Shown piece after piece: positions 47,001-55,380 of a stretch of DNA of 64,000 nt (position 1 is its first letter; every line of letters starts with the position of its first letter). This stretch comes from Chitinophagaceae bacterium (GTDB lineage: Bacteria; Bacteroidota; Bacteroidia; Chitinophagales; Chitinophagaceae). The stretch spans positions 1,426,001 to 1,490,000 of the forward strand of contig JADKKA010000018.1 of assembly GCA_016720745.1 (NCBI GenBank), in the 5' to 3' direction. The notes beneath the pieces were generated by a model. That model saw nothing but the letters and a program-made list of their open reading frames with translations. It made no database searches and was not told the origin of the DNA. A program made the translations under genes and the position numbers.

Positions 47001-47146
47001 ATGGCAAGATCACTGTCAAAGAAATTGAACTTTACCTCAACGAGATCATTCCGGTTCTATCCGAAAAATACAAAGGGGTACAGCAGTTCCCCCAATCTTT
47101 CTCCAGAGGAATGGATTTTCCGATTATCCTTAAACCCGGGAAATAA
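44042..47146 (+). CDS. Secreted WD40-repeat protein with C-terminal caspase domain
   Basis: 1034 aa; signal-like N-terminus (LIPGLILSFFFNLVSLYAQ). Residues about 40-520 form WD40 beta-propellers with blades ending ICIWD and TRVWDLRE. A linker with a carboxypeptidase- or Ig-like strand region (about 660-770) precedes a C14 caspase-like domain (about 775-1030): SLYILAVGIDKYRN, dyad His in FYYAGHG (about 858) and Cys in IFDACNSGG (about 919). Predicted to act in the periplasm or at the surface. It is unrelated in sequence to the cytoplasmic caspase at 7244. WD40-caspase fusions are widespread; their targets are mostly unknown. Confidence 0.85.
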   Translation: MQTICTRLIPGLILSFFFNLVSLYAQPKIGDAVLQINTGSHLSQVSESVFTTDGRYIITVSTDKTICIWDVASRKLQEQIRPAKGPFNQGKMFSLAISPDNKWLAVGGFLAIGTETDGDLAGQIRIYDFDTRKQVLRFPAHQNVVTALRFSADGKYLISGGIDSTLICWKTEVKAGKPFFTRVKKILKNDWYQEDIRVAGQSAYVTEGKRVVKYTVPGFLKQTESKKFSGSILIMAVHQKANLVAAVSNQLELIIMDTLLQQKQIVKLDVNSNTVAISPDGKMILIEGDNSSLLLLKKSKDGFVQEGSTLFEGGNLILGTGFLSGQDFFASGGYSNLLQFYNLKELNGNTVIQSDTVLGQAGHIFNQISVADNKIALHDISDSSVQFTHVFYPEAGKLTRFNQADLSLFTLHPTERNGIRVEIDNSGTELSIWSGNRKTGTVIRDGGSGYGHNSVTITRQSLIVSGANAGFLDIYDTLGNIRASLIGHEGNISGISETADGHFLYSTGVDQTTRVWDLREITEKKIFKALSEMDITWAQYFKINYPGINAGQPGGMEKMYQQMIANGDGGNAAYLIKPQMLEPRLNMFIARNNEWVIWNNKGYFKASPGGAAYIGWYIYKGEDNNAEFYTADKLYDTYYRPDIVNALIQSTESTAAILQQFKQPETEMSVSKQVSNMPVLRLRSPVLPATVTQKNLRLSFDTEHPEFISEFLLFHNGKRVPVNTEALRGAVTGDRSIGVELVAGDNIFTASLLNKNKVETSPIQFRINYTGVQATSSLYILAVGIDKYRNSRYNLNYARADARGISTLLQLSAGRIFKSVTIDSLFDEQATIANITERINTLKSTIRPEDVFLFYYAGHGIMNEPAAGSKPDFYLVLHPVVQMVGNEEMLHKNGLPARGLRELLVEIPAQKQLVIFDACNSGGAMNVFTRGAGEEAAISQLARSTGFTVLASTNQEQSAAELNELKHGIFTYALLKGLEGDADLMKDGKITVKEIELYLNEIIPVLSEKYKGVQQFPQSFSRGMDFPIILKPGK

Positions 47147-47186
47147 AAAAATAAAGGAATCAATTATCTTCCCCTGAAAAACGGAT

Positions 47187-48425
47187 ATGCAGCCTGCCAG
47201 ACAGTATGGCCTTTTTTCGCTTCCCGTGATCGTGGGAGCGCTTGGCTTTTTTGTAGATATCTATGATCTTCTCTTATTCAATATTGTGCGGATCTCCAGT
47301 TTTACTGAACTCGGAGTAACGAAAGAACAGATGAAAAGCGTTGGTGAATCCATCATCAGCTGGCAAATGATTGGTTTGACCATTGGTGGGATTCTCTGGG
47401 GCATGATGGGAGACAAGAAGGGAAGAAAAAGTGTACTCTTTGGTTCCATCTTATTGTATTCCCTCGCCACCATCGCCAATGGCTTTGTACAAACAACGGA
47501 ACAATATACCTGGCTGCGCTTCATAGCCGGACTGGGCCTGGCCGGAGAACTCGGTGCCAGCATCACATTGACCAGTGAGTTATTACCCAAAGAAAAAAGA
47601 GGGATCGCTGCCGCCATCATTGCCACAAGCGGAGTGATGGGCACTATTGCGGCTTATATTGTTCATTCGCTCAGCGGGGAAAACTGGCGGCTTTGTTATT
47701 TTATCGGTGGAGGGATGGGACTGGCCCTTCTTTTTTTAAGGGTGAAAGTGCTGGAGAGTTCCATGTACGATCAGGTAAAGAAACTAAAACCGCAAATGGG
47801 TAATTTCCTGCTCTTCTTTACAAAGAGAGAAAGACTGGGCCGTTACCTCCGGGGAATTTTTATCGGGCTCCCGGTCTGGTATATCATCGGCGTACTGATC
47901 AGCTTCAGTGATGAATTTGCCAGGCAGTTTGGTATCACCGGGTTTGATCAGCCAACGGCCCTGATGCTGCAGTATGTGGCATTGGCATTTGGAGATATGA
48001 CGGCCGGCTTTCTCAGCAATTATCTCCGGAGCAGAAAAAAGACCCTGCTGATTTTTTACTCGATCACCATTGTCTTTCTGATTTTATTCTTTGTCCTGCG
48101 CGGTGGCGGCAATGCCTTTAATATGTACCTGCTTTGTATGGGACTGGGATTTGGATCCGGCATCTCTGTTTTATACATCACCATGAGTGCAGAATCATTT
48201 GGCACCAACCTGCGTGCCTCGGCTGCCATTTCAATTCCCAACCTGGTGCGTGGTTTCCTGCCCCTGATCCTTCTGTTGTTTCAATGGTTGCGCAGTGCCG
48301 GGGTATTGAACAATTATATCACCGGGGCCTGGGTAACCGGGATCATTATTTTATTGCTTGGAATAGTATCGGCATTACAGCTGAAGGAAACCTGGGGAAA
48401 GGACCTTGACTTTACGGAAGAATAA
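47187..48425 (+). CDS. Major facilitator superfamily transporter
   Basis: 412 aa with about 12 transmembrane helices. The loop 2-3 signature is WGMMGDKKGRKSVLFG, a canonical MFS GxLaDrxGrr motif, and LRFIAGLGLAGELGASI follows. Similar to metabolite:H+ symporters of the sugar/acid type; substrate cannot be deduced. It starts 40 bases after the caspase gene and may share its transcript. Confidence 0.85.
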   Translation: MQPARQYGLFSLPVIVGALGFFVDIYDLLLFNIVRISSFTELGVTKEQMKSVGESIISWQMIGLTIGGILWGMMGDKKGRKSVLFGSILLYSLATIANGFVQTTEQYTWLRFIAGLGLAGELGASITLTSELLPKEKRGIAAAIIATSGVMGTIAAYIVHSLSGENWRLCYFIGGGMGLALLFLRVKVLESSMYDQVKKLKPQMGNFLLFFTKRERLGRYLRGIFIGLPVWYIIGVLISFSDEFARQFGITGFDQPTALMLQYVALAFGDMTAGFLSNYLRSRKKTLLIFYSITIVFLILFFVLRGGGNAFNMYLLCMGLGFGSGISVLYITMSAESFGTNLRASAAISIPNLVRGFLPLILLLFQWLRSAGVLNNYITGAWVTGIIILLLGIVSALQLKETWGKDLDFTEE

Positions 48426-48429
48426 AAAT

Positions 48430-48554
48430 GAGGCTGTCTTAGGAGCATCCCCTTTGTCATATTGAGTTTATCGAAATATGATAAAGAAGGAAGCAAAACT
48501 GTTTCATTTCGACAAGCTCAATGTGACAGTTTTGCCAGCTTCTAAGACAGCCTC
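48430..48554. repeat. Approximately 125-base foldback element
   Basis: Terminal arms GAGGCTGTCTTAGgAGC (48430-48446) and its inverse ending CTAAGACAGCCTC (48538-48554) pair over 17 bases with one mismatch. Inside them ATTGAGTTTATCGAAAT and its inverse ATTTCGACAAGCTCAAT form a second pair. The element sits between two converging genes, which it could terminate, and its core belongs to the CTGAGCTTGTCGAAG family. Confidence 0.75.
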
Positions 48555-48579
48555 CTAACGGGAAGGGATATCTAACTTT

Positions 48580-48987
48580 TTAATTCTGCTTTACCAGGTT
48601 CACTGTTGTTTCGCTGATATAGCGGGTATTGCTGCTGATTTCATAAACGGCAGACTTGTTGCTGTTCCTGCTATACACAGTGAAATACAGTTTGTCATCA
48701 CCCAGTTCTTCTGCATTCAACAGAAATCTTTTGGTGAATTTGTCTCCCCTGATTTTTTCTGAATAGAGCCTGTTGCCATTGATATCGGCAATGCTGATGG
48801 TATAATCATCAGACTGGCCATCCACGCTCAGTTCAAATACAGGGTTTTCTTTCAGCATGCCGGCATATTTCAGGGCAGCTGGTACAACAGGGTTAGTGGG
48901 ATCAACTGGGGCGGCCTTGGCAGCTACTGAAAAAATGGTCAGAAAAGCTACGGCGATCAGTGATGTGTTACGGAAGATCTTTTTCAT
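48580..48987 (-). CDS. Exported protein, unknown function
   Basis: 135 aa from ATG 48987, with signal peptide MKKIFRNTSLIAVAFLTIF...KAA. The mature part has an AALKYAGMLKENPVFELSV opening, and then YTISIADINGNRLYSEKI, which resembles a beta-rich C-terminal secretion-domain-like fold. Family not established. The longer frame from 49182 is not supported. Confidence 0.65.
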   Translation of the reverse strand: MKKIFRNTSLIAVAFLTIFSVAAKAAPVDPTNPVVPAALKYAGMLKENPVFELSVDGQSDDYTISIADINGNRLYSEKIRGDKFTKRFLLNAEELGDDKLYFTVYSRNSNKSAVYEISSNTRYISETTVNLVKQN

Positions 48988-49591
48988 GATAAAAGGGTTT
49001 AGGTTAAACAAATAATATGCTGGTTTAAAAAAATTTGATGGAAGCGACCGGGCAAGCAGTTGGGCTTTAGCTGTTGGCAAACAATATTGGCAAGTGGATT
49101 GATTTCCGGAGCATCGATTGGCTCCTTTAGCAGTAGGCTGCTTTGATGATGTAAAAGTAGACCGGGGGATTGGATGCTGCAAAACCGCTTTCTTCCTGAT
49201 CCGTCATGCCCAATAACCCCCATCCGCGTGTAAATTATTTAGTATCAGCTGATTTACTCCCTGGTTTTACAGACAGCCAACCGGTAAAACAGTCCTTAAA
49301 AGAGCTTTGCCAAGGCCTGCTAGTGGAATATACTTATCGGAAATGAACGGAAAGCGTCATGAAATGAGCAACAGGATCCTGCTGTTATTCACAGGATATA
49401 CCGGTCGGGGTTACTTAATTGGTAAATTAATGTCAGACGGATTTGGCCGGGAAAAAAAATCCCCTATCTTCATTCGATTCAAGGGGCTGACTATATGGCA
49501 TAACTGCTTTGTGGTCAACCAGATGGCTGAAAATTTGTTATAAGGTAAAAGGCCCGCAGCCGGGTCTGATCCATAAAAAGAAGAAACAAAA
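48988..49591. other. Gene-poor gap
   Basis: 604 bases without a convincing gene. A 78-codon frame at 49307-49543 on the + strand has no recognisable motif and a poor start, so it is not called. No repeat or hairpin stands out. Confidence 0.4.
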
Positions 49592-50182
49592 ATGGCATTA
49601 AAGAAAGAGGATATCATTATCATCGAACCGAAGGAAATGTTCGTGGGGAAAAAAGACGCCCCGGTTACCCTGATTGAATTTGGGGAATATGAAAATGAGG
49701 ATTGTGCGAAGGTGAATGAAGTCGTCAAGCAAATACTTGAAGAATATGATGGCCGGATCCGGTTCCAGTTCAGGCATTTCCCGCTCACACTGATCCATCA
49801 GCGCAGTCTGAAAGCCAGTGAATCTGCAGTTGGTGCCGGTCAGGAAGATAAGTTCTGGGAAATGCATAATATTCTTTTCCAGAACCGTCGTAACCTCGGA
49901 ACCACCAGTCTGAAATTATACAGCAAAGAAGCTGGAGTAAAGAGCAAGAAATTCCTGGAAGACCTGGTGAACGGAACATGGGGATGGCAGGTGCAGGATG
50001 ATATCAAGGAAGGTCATAACCGCGGTGTAAAAGAAATTCCCGCCTTCTTTATCAATGATGTGATGCTGACCGTGAAGCCCACTTTCGCTAATCTCAGTGC
50101 AGCAATTGATCTGGCGCTGAAAAAGACAAAAAGCAAACCCGCAGCTAAAAAAGCAGCGGCCAAGCCGAAACAAAGAGCATAA
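49592..50182 (+). CDS. DsbA-family thioredoxin-fold protein lacking the CxxC motif
   Basis: 196 aa. The opening DAPVTLIEFGEYENEDCAKVNEVV and the later GVKEIPAFFINDVML (cis-proline segment) match the DsbA / thioredoxin_4 family. The active site, normally Cys-x-x-Cys, reads ENEDC, so only the second cysteine remains. No signal peptide, which is unusual for DsbA-type proteins, so a cytoplasmic monothiol or binding role is more plausible than disulfide formation. A C-terminal Lys/Ala tail (KPAAKKAAAKPKQRA) is disordered. A strong terminator follows. Confidence 0.75.
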   Translation: MALKKEDIIIIEPKEMFVGKKDAPVTLIEFGEYENEDCAKVNEVVKQILEEYDGRIRFQFRHFPLTLIHQRSLKASESAVGAGQEDKFWEMHNILFQNRRNLGTTSLKLYSKEAGVKSKKFLEDLVNGTWGWQVQDDIKEGHNRGVKEIPAFFINDVMLTVKPTFANLSAAIDLALKKTKSKPAAKKAAAKPKQRA

Positions 50183-50194
50183 ATAAATAGCAAT

Positions 50195-50222
50195 AAAAAA
50201 CCCCGCCAAAGCGGGGTTTTTT
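50195..50222. terminator. Bidirectional rho-independent terminator
   Basis: AAAAAACCCCGC-CAAA-GCGGGGTTTTTT, a perfect stem with A-run and T-run, between the converging 49592 and 50239 genes. Confidence 0.9.
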
Positions 50223-50238
50223 CATAATAAGAACTTTA

Positions 50239-50532
50239 TTACCAACGGCTGTTGGAATAAGAAGGCTTCTGTGATCTTGCAGGCCTTTCTTCACGGGGCT
50301 TGGCAATGTTCACTTTAATAGAACGACCTTCTACTGTAGCACCATCCAGTTCAGCAATAGCTTTCTGGCCAGCGGCATCATCGCTCATTTCCACAAAACC
50401 AAAACCTTTACTGCGGTTGGTGTATTTGTCCATGATTACTTTGGCGGAAATAACTTCTCCGTACTCGGCAAAATAACTCCTCAGATCTTCGTCCACCACG
50501 GCGAAGGGGAGATTTGAAACATAAATGTTCAT
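50239..50532 (-). CDS. Small RNA-recognition-motif (RRM) protein
   Basis: 97 aa, a single RRM: RNP2 IYVSNL at residues 3-8, RNP1 KGFGFVEM near 43-50, followed by a short Arg/Ser-rich tail (REERPARSQKPSY). Such proteins are abundant in Bacteroidota and cyanobacteria and bind RNA, often after cold shock. Cytoplasmic. The 5' leader is A/T-rich, as is common for this family. Confidence 0.9.
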   Translation of the reverse strand: MNIYVSNLPFAVVDEDLRSYFAEYGEVISAKVIMDKYTNRSKGFGFVEMSDDAAGQKAIAELDGATVEGRSIKVNIAKPREERPARSQKPSYSNSRW

Positions 50533-50705
50533 GTAAAAAAATTAACTTTAAAAAAATACTTGAGAAAAACGCAACGTAAAGAAGACTAACTATTAGCAGA
50601 AAAGACGTTCACTTACAAAATGCTGTCGAACTCAAATTAACGCCGCAAAGATACGACAGAAACGGTTATGAATCATGATTATTTTTCAATTCAGCTTTAT
50701 TTAAC

Positions 50706-51866
50706 ATGACATCAGGGTCTTTTGATGTAATTGTTGCCGGTTTGGGATCGATGGGATCAGCTGCCTGTTATGAATTATCAAAACAGGGATACCGGGTACT
50801 GGGACTGGAACAACAGTCTCACACACCTCATGAACTGGGCGCCCATGGCGGACAAAGTCGTATTATCAGAAAAGCTTATTTCGAAGATCCTGATTATATC
50901 CCTCTGCTGGAAAAATCTTATGAAGGCTGGTATCAACTGGAAGCAGCCACCCGTAAACAGGTTTATCATCCCTGTGGCTTATTATACTACGGACTTCCTG
51001 CTCATCCTATCATGCAGGGAGTGAAGCAGGCGGCCAGGGATTTTAATATTCCGCTGGAACCTGTTTCCGATAAGCAATTGTTATCATCTTTTGTTGAAAG
51101 AGAAGGCTATGAAGCATTTGTGGAACATGATGCCGGTTTTTTGCTGCCGGAAAAAGCTATTCGTTTGTTGCTGGAGGAAGCGGGTAAAAAAGGCGCAGCA
51201 TTACATACCGGTGAAAAAATAATCAGCTGGACAAAACAGGGAGAAGGGATTGAAGTGATAACTACAAAAGCTACCTATCATTCAAAACGACTCATCATCA
51301 CAGCCGGACCCTGGGCCAATGAACTGATCCGGACACTGCCAATACCATTAACCGTTACAAGACAGATTATTCTCTGGGTGGAAACAGATCAATTTAAAAA
51401 TTACAGCCCTTCCCATTTTCCCTGCTGGCTGATCGCTTCAGAAGAGACAAAGGGAGCCTGGTATGGTTTTCCTGCACTGGATACTACCGAATGCTCCGGG
51501 CCGCGCGGGTTAAAACTAGCCCTCCATTATCCTGATAGTCCTGCCCATCCCGATGAAGTGAACAGGAATATAACCAGTGATGAAATTGAATCAGTGAAGC
51601 GGGCCGCGATGGCATTTTTTAAACCGGCGGGTAACAAATTAATTGCTGCCAAAACCTGTATGTATACCAATACACCGGATGAACATTTTATTGTTGACCA
51701 TTTACCGGGTTATGATGGGGCGGTAACCATTGCCTGCGGTTTCAGCGGACATGGATTCAAGTTTGTCCCGGTGATTGGCAGGATACTGGCCGATCTGGCC
51801 ATCAATGGAAAAACAGATTTGCCTGCCGGGTTCCTGGGCCTGCAAAGATTCAGTAATGCTGTTTAA
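50706..51866 (+). CDS. solA: FAD-dependent N-methyl-tryptophan / sarcosine oxidase-like protein
   Basis: 386 aa. N-terminal dinucleotide-binding motif DVIVAGLGSMGSAACYEL, then GAHGGQSRIIRKAYFED. The covalent FAD cysteine of the monomeric sarcosine oxidase family is in AAKTCMYTNTPDEHF (near 318), and CGFSGHGFKFVP closes the FAD site. Members oxidise N-methyl amino acids to the amine plus formaldehyde and H2O2. The name solA is given by resemblance; sarcosine or pipecolate are equally possible substrates. Its stop overlaps the next, converging gene by 4 bases. Confidence 0.85.
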   Translation: MTSGSFDVIVAGLGSMGSAACYELSKQGYRVLGLEQQSHTPHELGAHGGQSRIIRKAYFEDPDYIPLLEKSYEGWYQLEAATRKQVYHPCGLLYYGLPAHPIMQGVKQAARDFNIPLEPVSDKQLLSSFVEREGYEAFVEHDAGFLLPEKAIRLLLEEAGKKGAALHTGEKIISWTKQGEGIEVITTKATYHSKRLIITAGPWANELIRTLPIPLTVTRQIILWVETDQFKNYSPSHFPCWLIASEETKGAWYGFPALDTTECSGPRGLKLALHYPDSPAHPDEVNRNITSDEIESVKRAAMAFFKPAGNKLIAAKTCMYTNTPDEHFIVDHLPGYDGAVTIACGFSGHGFKFVPVIGRILADLAINGKTDLPAGFLGLQRFSNAV

Positions 51867-54286
51867 TTAGCCGGTGGTTCTGTATTATTGAAGATATCTC
51901 CGTTATCATCTTTCTTGCGGATACCAAAACTATAACGCAGGTTGATCCCGAATCTGCGGGTATCAGAAAAACGGGTACCATAGGCATTCACCGACCCCTG
52001 CTTCAGGGTGAAGTCGTTTTTATTACTGTAAAAGATATCATTCATGCTCAGCGTGACCACCAGCTTTTCTTTCATGAATTTCCGGTTGATACTCGTATTC
52101 AGTGCCCCAAAAGAACTGAGTTCATAAAACTGCTGCTGTCCCTTTAAACGCCAGAAACCATTTAAAGTGATCACTGATTGTTTATCCACTTTAAAAGTCT
52201 GGTAGGTAAAGAAAGTCCAGGTGCCTCTTTTAAAGGAAAGTGGTTTGTTCTCATATAATCCCTGGTAGAAATTATGATTATACTGTGCACCGGCCACGAA
52301 GAAATAACGGCCACCCGGAGGCAGGGCGCCTAAACCACGGAAATACCATTCGCGGTTTTTGCCCAGGTTATCATAAGTACGATAGGCGACCGTATTGCTG
52401 GTGTCTGCCTGGTAAATCACATTGGTAAAAATATCTTTGGTATCATTTACACCCACTGCCAGAATTGGCCGTTCATCCACACTGATATTGGCTTCATAGT
52501 TCTGGTTGAACTGCGGACGCAGCGCAGGATTGCCCACTTCGGTAAGGTACTGATCAACATAACGGGCAAATGGATTGAGCTGGTCATAACCGGGCCGGCT
52601 GATCGTTCTGCGATAAACCAAATAGGCCCGCAGATCATATCCGGCAATCTTCATCAGGTTTTTACTGAGATAGATATAAGGAAAAAGGTCGGTACGGTGA
52701 ATGGCAAAGCTGGTATCTCCCGGTACCGTTTGTCTTCCTTTCATATTGGTATTCTCCAGTCTTAAACCGGCCTTGATTACAATATCTTTTCCCAGTGACT
52801 TAGAACCCTGCACATAGGCCGAATTGATGTTTTCATCATACCGGAAAGTATTGGTGCGGCCGATATCTTTTATCCGGCTGTTTCCGTTCTGCTGAAAATA
52901 TTCTGTTTCATTCCTGAATGTTTGAAAAGAAGCTTTGGCACCGGCCTCAAGGGTAAATCTTTTTTTCATTTTCAAACGGATATCTTCTTTCAGGTTGAGG
53001 CGATGCCTGTGGTTAATTCCTGTGCCATCCCCGCCTGTAAAAAAGGATACCGGAAAAATATATTCCGCATCGAAATCCTGATCGGTACTGTTACGGCTAT
53101 AACTGTAAAAGATATCATTCTCCCATTCGGACCCGGCTGAGTCCAGTTTTTTTGTGCCTTCAAGTCCTGCCTGGTAATACAGGGAGCTGCCTGTATTATT
53201 CACCCGGTTCAGGCTGTTGACTACCGGATTGCTGTTGCTGATGGTTTGAATAATATTGCGGTTCTCACTGTTGTTATTAAATGTGTTGAGACTGGCACTG
53301 GTGCCAAAATCAATATCCCATTTTTTGCCTGCCGGAAATACCAGGCTATAACTGCCAAAATAAGTATCACCGGGATAAATGGTGTTCGCATCCTGGAACA
53401 GTAATGAATCGGGTGCAAAAATCCGGTTGGTCCGGATTCTTTCGAAACTGTTCCTCTTGCTGTAATTCAGATTAATGGATGATGATTTCTTACCGTCATT
53501 ATTGTTCAGGGTAAAACCGGCAAATTGATTGCCATAAGTGCCCTGCTGCATGCCGGCATTGATACTGCCGGTCATGCCGATTTTTACTCCTTTCTTCAGT
53601 ACCACATTCACGATGCCCCCGCTGCTGTTGGCGTCGTATTTGGCAGAAGGCGTGCGGACGATTTCAATTTTAGCAATGGCATTCGGGGGCAGGCTTTTCA
53701 GCATGGTAGCAACATCTGCGGCACTCATCCGCATATCCCGGCCATTGATTTGTATAGCTGCGGGTGTGAGGCTGCTGATATAAATATTACCATCCTGGTC
53801 CACAAATAATCCCGGCGTTTTTTCGATTACTTCATAACCACTGGTAGAAGTGGCTACCAGGTTTTCAGGATCAACGATGGTTTTATCATCCTCCTGCCGC
53901 ATCAATGGTTTCTGCGATCTTACCACGGCTGTCTCGAGGGTTTTTGCCATCGGATCCATGGTAAAAGAAAAAGAAGTTTTATTGGGTTGGGTGGTGATGC
54001 CCTTTTCAAGGGGCTGGTAATTCACAGCAGTGATCCTGACGGTATACTGACCAAAACCAACCGTAGAAAAGCGAACAGTTCCGCTGCTATCGGCTGTTTT
54101 TGTTTGCCGGAAGCTATTGTCGGGGAAACTGATCAGACTGATACTGGCAAAGGAAACAGGATCTTTTTTGGAACCGTTTACCTTAATGGTAACCGTGGTT
54201 TCCTGAGCAATAGCCTGGAAGCCCAGGAAGAGCAGGAAAAAAGAAAGCAGGTACCGGCAGGGCACGGAAGACGGGTGTTGATTCAT
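51863..54286 (-). CDS. Outer-membrane beta-barrel receptor (TonB-dependent-receptor-like)
   Basis: 807 aa from ATG 54286, with a signal peptide (YLLSFFLLFLGFQAIAQ). An N-terminal carboxypeptidase-regulatory-like domain (about 40-115, TKTADSSGTVRFSTVGFG) is followed by a plug (EVIEKTPGLFVDQDGNIYIS, PAAIQINGRDMRM, VRTPSAKYDANSSGG) and a long barrel ending in FGINLRYSFGI. It fits the OMP_b-brl_3 group of TonB-receptor-like proteins without a clear TonB box. Ligand unknown. Monocistronic by position. Confidence 0.85.
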   Translation of the reverse strand: MNQHPSSVPCRYLLSFFLLFLGFQAIAQETTVTIKVNGSKKDPVSFASISLISFPDNSFRQTKTADSSGTVRFSTVGFGQYTVRITAVNYQPLEKGITTQPNKTSFSFTMDPMAKTLETAVVRSQKPLMRQEDDKTIVDPENLVATSTSGYEVIEKTPGLFVDQDGNIYISSLTPAAIQINGRDMRMSAADVATMLKSLPPNAIAKIEIVRTPSAKYDANSSGGIVNVVLKKGVKIGMTGSINAGMQQGTYGNQFAGFTLNNNDGKKSSSINLNYSKRNSFERIRTNRIFAPDSLLFQDANTIYPGDTYFGSYSLVFPAGKKWDIDFGTSASLNTFNNNSENRNIIQTISNSNPVVNSLNRVNNTGSSLYYQAGLEGTKKLDSAGSEWENDIFYSYSRNSTDQDFDAEYIFPVSFFTGGDGTGINHRHRLNLKEDIRLKMKKRFTLEAGAKASFQTFRNETEYFQQNGNSRIKDIGRTNTFRYDENINSAYVQGSKSLGKDIVIKAGLRLENTNMKGRQTVPGDTSFAIHRTDLFPYIYLSKNLMKIAGYDLRAYLVYRRTISRPGYDQLNPFARYVDQYLTEVGNPALRPQFNQNYEANISVDERPILAVGVNDTKDIFTNVIYQADTSNTVAYRTYDNLGKNREWYFRGLGALPPGGRYFFVAGAQYNHNFYQGLYENKPLSFKRGTWTFFTYQTFKVDKQSVITLNGFWRLKGQQQFYELSSFGALNTSINRKFMKEKLVVTLSMNDIFYSNKNDFTLKQGSVNAYGTRFSDTRRFGINLRYSFGIRKKDDNGDIFNNTEPPAN

Positions 54287-54373
54287 GGCTGTACAGTTAG
54301 CGATGCGCAAAAATAACCATCATGATCTTTTAGAGGCATTTCTGTTGAAGAACTATCCTGATTTCTGTTTTTT

Positions 54374-54826
54374 TTAACCTTTCCGGTGCCTTTGTTTTTT
54401 GCTGTGGAAAATGCTGGCTTCATCAATGGAATGGGTGCTGTGTATATCAGATTCTTTTTTGGCCAGTGCGGCCAGACTGATATAGAATTTTTTAATGGTC
54501 TCCAGTTCCTCTGCAGAAATATCTTCTATATTCACCAGCCGGTTACTGGCTGTTGAACTGGCTGCAATCAGTTCATTCAGCTTCAGCTGCAGGGCAACGG
54601 AATCCTTGTTTTGTGATTGCTGGATTAAAAAAACCATCAGGAAGGTAATTACGGTTGTACCAGTATTAATCACCAGTTGCCATGTATCTGAATAATGAAA
54701 TAGTGGGCCGGTGATGATCCAGACCAGGATCACCAACACCGCCATTATAAAAGCAAGGGGTTTCCCGGCTGCTTTGGTGATCCGGGCAGAAAAACTTTCA
54801 AACAGCAGGTTGATTTTCTTCTTCAT
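54374..54826 (-). CDS. Low-affinity iron permease-like protein
   Basis: 150 aa: two transmembrane helices (about 24-45 and 52-72) in FIMAVLVILVWIITGPLFHYSDTWQLVINTGTTVITFLMVFLIQ, the pattern of the low-affinity iron permease family, then a helical cytoplasmic tail (SVALQLKLNELIAA). Family members have been linked to iron transport in yeast but the bacterial ones are not well characterised. Confidence 0.8.
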   Translation of the reverse strand: MKKKINLLFESFSARITKAAGKPLAFIMAVLVILVWIITGPLFHYSDTWQLVINTGTTVITFLMVFLIQQSQNKDSVALQLKLNELIAASSTASNRLVNIEDISAEELETIKKFYISLAALAKKESDIHSTHSIDEASIFHSKKQRHRKG

Positions 54827-54879
54827 AATAAAATAATTTTGGGGAGATGACTGTTTATAATCGCTACTGATTTACTACG

Positions 54880-55380
54880 ATGAGGATACAATTTACCACA
54901 ACCATACAGAAATTCGGGGCCAAAGGGGAAAAGACAGGCTGGACCTATATTGAGATCCCGGCCGACCTGGCGCAGCAACTCAAGCCCGCTAATAAAAAGG
55001 AGTTTAAAGTAAAGGGTAAACTTGATAAACACAGCATCAGCCGTTTATCTGTTTTACCCATGGGAAACGGCCTATTCATCCTGCCGCTGAATGCCAGCTT
55101 AAGGAAAACCCTCGGTAAAAATAAAGGCGCCATGTTGCAGGTCAGCTTGCAGGAAGATAAAAGCGATTTTGTTTTTAATCCTGATTTCATGGAATGTCTC
55201 GCTGATGATCCCACGGCAAAAGCCTTCTTTGAATCCCTCACCGGCTCGCACCAGCGCTATTTCAGCAAATGGATCGACAGCGCCAAAACAGAACCCACCC
55301 GGGTAAAAAGAATTACCATGGCAGTAAATGCGCTAGCAAAGAAATGGGGGTATGGGGAAATGATTAGAGGGAATGGCTAG
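54880..55380 (+). CDS. DUF1905 / YdeI-type domain protein
   Basis: 166 aa. Residues 1-90 form a DUF1905 barrel-like domain (FTTTIQKFGAKGEKTGWTYI, then GLFILPLNASLRKTLGKNKG). Residues 100-160 form the YdeI/OmdA-associated helical domain (FFESLTGSHQRYFSKWIDSAKTEPTRVKRI). Function unknown. Divergent from the iron-permease gene, 53 bases apart. Confidence 0.8.
   Translation: MRIQFTTTIQKFGAKGEKTGWTYIEIPADLAQQLKPANKKEFKVKGKLDKHSISRLSVLPMGNGLFILPLNASLRKTLGKNKGAMLQVSLQEDKSDFVFNPDFMECLADDPTAKAFFESLTGSHQRYFSKWIDSAKTEPTRVKRITMAVNALAKKWGYGEMIRGNG

Noticed and set aside
49307..49543. 78-codon ORF before the DsbA-like gene
   Set aside because: No recognised motif, poor composition and no supported start.
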